Assembly (NCBI RefSeq): GCF_035762905.1
Contig: NZ_DASUCC010000131.1
Coordinates: forward strand, 62,001 to 126,000
Origin: DASYTH01 sp035762905
GTDB taxonomy: Bacteria; Actinomycetota; Actinomycetes; Mycobacteriales; Pseudonocardiaceae
DNA: 64,000 bases
Direction of reading: 5' to 3'
The notes under the pieces are model-generated. The model had not been told where the DNA came from and did no database searches. It was given only the letters and a program-made list of their open reading frames with translations. This document shows, piece by piece, positions 59,733-64,000 of this stretch; position 1 is the stretch's first letter, and each line of letters begins with the position of its first letter. A program made the translations under genes and the position numbers.

Positions 59733-62700
59733 ATGCTGGACATGCCGCGCCTCGGGTCCGGAATACCGCTGGTGGCTCGTGGCCGGGAACTGGACCGGCT
59801 GCGGGCCGCCTTCGAACAGGCCGCGGCCGGTTCCGCGGCCGCGGTGCTGATCGCCGGGGACGCGGGCGTCGGCAAGACCCGGATCACCGAGGAGCTGACC
59901 GGGCTGGCCAGGGACGCCGGCGCGCTGGTGCTCACCGGGCGGTGCCTGGACGCCACCGAGACCGGCCTGGCCTACCTGCCGTTCGCCGAGGCGTTGAGCC
60001 AGGTTCCGGACCGGGACCGGGCGGTCGCCGGGCATCCCCGGCTGGCCTCGCTGTTTCCGGAGCTGGCCCTGCCGGACTCGCCGTTGCCCGGCACGCTGGT
60101 CACCGGCCTGCCGCTGCCCACCGGCGCGGGCGGGCCGCGCGGTGCGGCCCGGCCGGAGCAGGACGTGGGCCAGTTGCAGCTGTTCGACGCGGTGCACGGG
60201 TTGCTCGGCGAACTGACCGGGCAGCGCCCGGTGCTGCTGGTGCTTGAGGACCTGCACTGGGCGGACGGGTCGACCAGGCGGCTGCTGTCGTTCCTGTGCG
60301 CCCGGCTGCGCGGGCAACGGCTGCTGCTGATCGGCACCTACCGCGGCGACGACCTGCATCGCCGGCACCCGCTGCGCCCGCTGCTCGCCGAACTGGTCCG
60401 GCTGGCCGCGGTGCAGCGGATGGAGCTGGCGCCGTTCGGCGAGGCCGAGGCCCGGGAGTTCGTGGTGGCGTTGGCCGAGGACCGGCTGCCGGACGAGGCG
60501 GTGCGCGCGGTCGCGACCCGATCCGAGGGCAACGCGTTCTTCGCCGAGGAGCTGCTCGCTGCCTACGACGCGCACCGCGGTGGCCTGCCGGCGACCCTGG
60601 TGGACGTGCTGCTGACCAGGACCGAGCGGCTCGGCCCCGGCGCGGCGCAGGTGGTCCGGGTGGCCTCGGTGGCCGGTCGCCGGGTGCCGCACCCCCGGCT
60701 GCGCGCGGTGGCCGGGCTCTCCGACGCCGAGCTGGAGGAGGCGCTGCGCGAGGCCGTGCAGCACCACATCCTGGTGCCGGCTGCCGGGGAGGTGTACGCG
60801 TTCCGGCACGCGCTGCTGCGCGAGGCGGTGTACGGCGACCTGCTGCCCGGCGAGCGGGTCCGGCTGCACGCCGGCTACGCGCGGCTGCTCGCCGCCGAGC
60901 CGGACGGCCGCGGCGTGGCCGCCGCCCTCGCGCACCACAGCCGGGAGAGCCACGCGCTGCCGGCCGCGCTGGCCGCATCGGTGACCGCGGCCGAGGAGGC
61001 CAACCGCCTCGGCGCCCCGGCCGAGGCGCTCGAGCACGTGGAGCGCGCGCTCGACCTGTGGCACGTGGTGCCGGCGGCGGACCGGCCGGCCGGGACCGAC
61101 GAGCTGACCCTGCTGCGCCGGGCATCGTGGTTCGCCGGCACCTCCGGCGATCCCGAGCGCTCGGTGGCGTTCGCCCGGTCCGCCGTGCGTCGGGCCGAGG
61201 AGGCGGCCGATCCGGAGGTGACCGCCGAGGCGCTGCGCCGGCTGGCCAAGGCGCTGTCCGCATTGGACGGCAAGGAGGACGAGGCCACCGGGGTGATCCG
61301 GCGGGCCTGGGAGCTGATCAAGGACTGCCCGCCGAGCTACGTCAAGGCCTGGGTGCTCGCCGTGTACGCGGTGATCGAGCGCTGCGCCGACCGGTCCGAC
61401 ACCGCGCGGGAGTGGGCCGAGTTGGCCGTGCGCACCGCCCGGGCGGCCGACGCGCCGGGCCCGGAGGCGGACGCGCTGACCACGCTGGCCGCCCTCGATG
61501 AAACCGCCGGGCTGGTCGAGCAGAGCCGCACGCTGCTGGTCGAGGCCATGCATCGGGCGATGGCGGCCGGCGCGCTGACCACCGAGCTGCGCGCCCGGCA
61601 CTACCTGGGGATCAACCGCTACGAGCAGGGCCTGCTCGACGAGGCGGTCCGGGTGGTCGACGAGGGTGTCGAGCGGGCCGCGGGCACCGGGCTGACCTGG
61701 AGCGGGTACGGGCTGGAGTTGCGGGTGATGCAGGTGGTCACCCGGTACGTGACCGGCGACTGGGACGGCGCGCAGGCCGCGGCCGAGCCGCCCGGACATC
61801 GGGTGTCCAGCACGGTTTCCGCCCGGCTGGCCGCGGCCGGCGCCCAGGTGCTGGTCGCGCGCGGGGCGCACGCCGAGGCCGCCCGGCTGGTCACCGAGCT
61901 GCGCCCGGAGTGGCCCCGGGACCTGATGATCGCGTTCACCATGGGCTGGGTCGGCGCGGAGCTGGCGTGCTGGCAGGGCAGGCCGGAACAGGGCATTGCC
62001 ACCGTCGACGCCGCGCTCGGCCATGCCGGCGGGTTGATGGCCGGCATCCGGCTGGGCGCGGTCGGGGTGGCCGCGGCCGCCGACGCCGCAGCGCGGGCCA
62101 CCGCCCGGCGCGACCCGGACGCGGCCGCGGCCGCGCGGACGCGCGGCGAGGAGTTCGCCGGGATCGCCCGGCGCACGGCCACCGGGCTGCCGCGGACCGG
62201 GAAGCTCGGGCCCGAGGGACGGGCCTGGCTGGCCCGGGCCGAGGCCGAGGCGAGCCGACTGTCCGGGCCGGGCGACCCGGCGCTGTGGCAGGCGGCGGTC
62301 GAGGCGTTCGACTACGGGGCGGGCTACGAGCTGGCGGTGTGCCGGTGGCGGCTGGCCGGGGCGTTGCTCGCGGCGCAGCGGCGCGACGAGGCCGCGGCGG
62401 AGCTGCGCGCGGCGCACGAGACGGCGGTGCGGCTCGGTGCCCGCCCGCTGCGCGACGCGGTGCGCCGGCTGGCCCGGCGGGCCCGCGTCACGCTGACGAC
62501 CGACGAGAGCCCGGCGCGGGAGGTCGTCGACCCGTTCACGCCGCGGGAGCGGGCGGTGATCGCCCAGGTCGCACTCGGCCTGACCAACCGGGCGATCGGC
62601 GCAGAGCTGTTCATCAGTGAGAAGACCGTGAGCGTGCACCTGTCCCGGATCATGGCCAAGCTGGGCGCCGGCAACCGGGCCGAGGCGGTGGCGATCGCCC

Positions 62701-62741
62701 ACGAGCGGGGGCTGCTCGAGCAGCCGGTGCCGGCGCCCTGA
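59733..62741 (+). CDS. LAL-type LuxR-family regulator with AAA ATPase domain
   Basis: This 1002-aa large ATP-binding LuxR regulator has N-terminal Walker A GDAGVGKTR (near residue 41), Walker B VLLVLEDLHWADG and an EGNAFFAEELLAAY sensor-like motif. A long helical TPR-like middle leads to a C-terminal LuxR helix-turn-helix (FTPRERAVIAQVALGLTNRA, then SEKTVSVHLSRIMAKLGAGN). Such proteins activate sugar-utilisation or secondary-metabolite genes in response to inducers and ATP. Its target is unknown. A close paralogue starts 35 bp downstream. Confidence 0.94.
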   Translation: MLDMPRLGSGIPLVARGRELDRLRAAFEQAAAGSAAAVLIAGDAGVGKTRITEELTGLARDAGALVLTGRCLDATETGLAYLPFAEALSQVPDRDRAVAGHPRLASLFPELALPDSPLPGTLVTGLPLPTGAGGPRGAARPEQDVGQLQLFDAVHGLLGELTGQRPVLLVLEDLHWADGSTRRLLSFLCARLRGQRLLLIGTYRGDDLHRRHPLRPLLAELVRLAAVQRMELAPFGEAEAREFVVALAEDRLPDEAVRAVATRSEGNAFFAEELLAAYDAHRGGLPATLVDVLLTRTERLGPGAAQVVRVASVAGRRVPHPRLRAVAGLSDAELEEALREAVQHHILVPAAGEVYAFRHALLREAVYGDLLPGERVRLHAGYARLLAAEPDGRGVAAALAHHSRESHALPAALAASVTAAEEANRLGAPAEALEHVERALDLWHVVPAADRPAGTDELTLLRRASWFAGTSGDPERSVAFARSAVRRAEEAADPEVTAEALRRLAKALSALDGKEDEATGVIRRAWELIKDCPPSYVKAWVLAVYAVIERCADRSDTAREWAELAVRTARAADAPGPEADALTTLAALDETAGLVEQSRTLLVEAMHRAMAAGALTTELRARHYLGINRYEQGLLDEAVRVVDEGVERAAGTGLTWSGYGLELRVMQVVTRYVTGDWDGAQAAAEPPGHRVSSTVSARLAAAGAQVLVARGAHAEAARLVTELRPEWPRDLMIAFTMGWVGAELACWQGRPEQGIATVDAALGHAGGLMAGIRLGAVGVAAAADAAARATARRDPDAAAAARTRGEEFAGIARRTATGLPRTGKLGPEGRAWLARAEAEASRLSGPGDPALWQAAVEAFDYGAGYELAVCRWRLAGALLAAQRRDEAAAELRAAHETAVRLGARPLRDAVRRLARRARVTLTTDESPAREVVDPFTPRERAVIAQVALGLTNRAIGAELFISEKTVSVHLSRIMAKLGAGNRAEAVAIAHERGLLEQPVPAP

Positions 62742-62776
62742 TTTCGGCTCAGAGTTTGTCGGTCCCGCCCCGTACC

Positions 62777-64000
62777 ATGCCGGACGTGCCACGCCTGGGG
62801 TCTGGGATTCCGCTGATGGCGCGCGACCGGGAGCTGGACCGGCTGCGCGCCGCCTTCGACCGCGCCGCGGCCGGGACCGCCGCCGCGGTTCTGGTGGCCG
62901 GTGACGCCGGGGTGGGCAAGACCCGGCTCACCGAGGAGCTGGCCGGGACCGCTCGCGCGGCCGGTGCCCTGGTGCTGGCCGGCCGGTGCCTGGACGCTGG
63001 CGAGACCGGCCTGCCCTACCTGCCGTTCGCCGAGGCGCTCGGCCAGGCCGGGGACCTGCTCCCGGCCGGCCTGCCGGTCCGGCCGGCGCTGGCCCGGCTG
63101 CTGCCCGGGTACGCCGTGCCCGCGGTCGCCGACCCGGGCCGGCTCGCGCCCGAGTTGATCCCCGCCAACTGGCCGGGCGCCGGCCGGGAGTCCCGGCCCG
63201 AGCAGGACATCGGTCAGCTGCAGCTGTTCGACGCGGTGCACGGGCTGCTCGAGGATCTCGCCGGGCAGGGTCCGGTGCTGCTGGTCCTTGAAGACCTGCA
63301 TTGGGCCGACGGGTCGACCCGGGGCCTGCTGTCGTTCCTGCTCGCCCGGCTGCGCACGCAGCGGCTGCTCGTGGTCGGCACCTATCGCGGCGACGACCTG
63401 ACCCGGCGGCACCCGCTGCGTGGGCTGCTCGCCGAGCTGGTCCGGCTGCCCGCGGTGGAACGGCTGGAGCTCGAGCCGTTCGGCTCGGCGGCGTCCCACG
63501 AGTTCGTCCTGGCACTGGCCGAGGAAGGGCTGTCGGACGACGTGGTCCGCGAGGTCGCCGGGCGCTCCGAGGGCAACGCGTTCTTCGCCGAGGAGTTGCT
63601 CGCCGCCTACGCCGAGTACGGCGGTGGTGGCCTGCCGGCGACCCTGGTGGACGTCCTGCTGGCCCGGGTGGAACGGCTCGGCGAGGCGGCTCAGCAGGTG
63701 GTCCGGGTGGCCTCGGTGGCCGGCCGCGAGGTGCCGCACGCCCGGCTGCACGCCGTCGCCGGACTGTCCGATGTGGACCTCGAGGAGGCGCTGCGCGAGG
63801 CGATCCAGCACCATGTCCTTGTCGTCGTGGGAGATTGGGCGGTCTACTCGTTCCGCCATGCGCTGCTGCGCGAGGCGGTGTACGGGGATCTGTTACCCGG
63901 CGAGCGGGTCCGGCTGCACGCCGCGTACGCCGAGGCGTTCGCCGCCGAGCAGGGCAGCCGGGGTGCCGCCGCCGCGCTGGCCCACCACAGCATGGAAAGC
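62777..64000 (+). CDS. LAL-type LuxR regulator, N-terminal part (runs off the window)
   Basis: This open frame reads to the window edge (408 codons seen) and is a paralogue of the preceding gene. PRLGSGIPLMARDRELDRLR, GDAGVGKTRLTEEL, VLLVLEDLHWADGSTR and EGNAFFAEELLAAYAEYGGG match the upstream protein closely. The middle and C-terminal LuxR domain lie beyond 64000. The frame has no stop codon within the window. It differs most at about residues 95-145. Tandem duplication is the likely origin. Confidence 0.92.
   Translation, partial: MPDVPRLGSGIPLMARDRELDRLRAAFDRAAAGTAAAVLVAGDAGVGKTRLTEELAGTARAAGALVLAGRCLDAGETGLPYLPFAEALGQAGDLLPAGLPVRPALARLLPGYAVPAVADPGRLAPELIPANWPGAGRESRPEQDIGQLQLFDAVHGLLEDLAGQGPVLLVLEDLHWADGSTRGLLSFLLARLRTQRLLVVGTYRGDDLTRRHPLRGLLAELVRLPAVERLELEPFGSAASHEFVLALAEEGLSDDVVREVAGRSEGNAFFAEELLAAYAEYGGGGLPATLVDVLLARVERLGEAAQQVVRVASVAGREVPHARLHAVAGLSDVDLEEALREAIQHHVLVVVGDWAVYSFRHALLREAVYGDLLPGERVRLHAAYAEAFAAEQGSRGAAAALAHHSMES

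Overview
The window is about 72% GC, uses GTG starts freely and has many 4-bp stop/start overlaps. It carries actinobacterial hallmarks: PriA-type HisA, WhiJ-like XRE/DUF397 pairs, an F420-type PPOX protein and a tryptophan-associated membrane protein. A filamentous actinomycete of the Pseudonocardiales type (Amycolatopsis, Saccharothrix or Kutzneria relatives) is the best guess. The content is mostly chromosomal core metabolism broken up by accessory insertions. I see no tRNA, rRNA, CRISPR array, transposase or phage gene.

Layout. 0-3.7 kb: nadABC (de novo NAD synthesis) behind a palindromic candidate operator. 3.7-6.7 kb: a MacAB-like lipoprotein adaptor, ATPase and permease. 6.7-9.1 kb: a nitrilase-family hydrolase and an orphan peptide-type binding lipoprotein. 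9.1-21.6 kb: the histidine genes hisD-hisC-hisB, hisH, hisA and hisF-hisI in order, but split by inserted genes: a class A beta-lactamase-like protein, a 51-aa membrane protein, a repeat island, soxR, a WhiJ-like regulatory cassette, a membrane protein, a PPOX protein, a drug-type ABC exporter and TetR. hisG and hisE are not here. 21.5-23 kb: an aminoglycoside-phosphotransferase-like gene and a second TetR. 23-29.2 kb: trpE, trp-associated membrane protein, trpC, trpB, trpA and lgt. No trpF is present, which fits the dual-function PriA product of hisA.

29.4-34.3 kb: an oxidoreductase pair with a KstR-like operator, then an iron/heme/cobalamin-type ABC importer. 34.3-41.5 kb: a coherent beta-1,3-glucan locus: secreted GH16 with a carbohydrate-binding domain, sugar ABC importer, GH1 beta-glucosidase and LacI repressor. 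Near-identical LacI-type palindromes lie at the promoters of the ABC operon and of GH16. 41.8-47.9 kb: gltBD. 48-49.1 kb: a lower-GC gene of unknown function. 49.2-57.5 kb: secreted hydrolases (tripeptidyl-type alpha/beta hydrolase, trypsin-like protease), HD, DUF1801 and DUF2461 proteins, pyk, tesB and a PBP4-type D-Ala-D-Ala carboxypeptidase. 57.6-59.7 kb: a second WhiJ-like cassette. 59.7-64 kb: two tandem LAL-type LuxR regulators, the second cut by the window end.

The most unusual material is regulatory and architectural. Two paralogous cassettes each hold a Cys-motif protein divergent from an XRE/DUF5753-DUF397 pair; one is embedded in the his cluster and overlaps hisA. Other points are stop-codon-anchored intra-operon repeats, dispersed palindromic islands, many TANNNT hexamers 6-8 nt before start codons suggesting leaderless transcripts, and the two-promoter glucan regulon.
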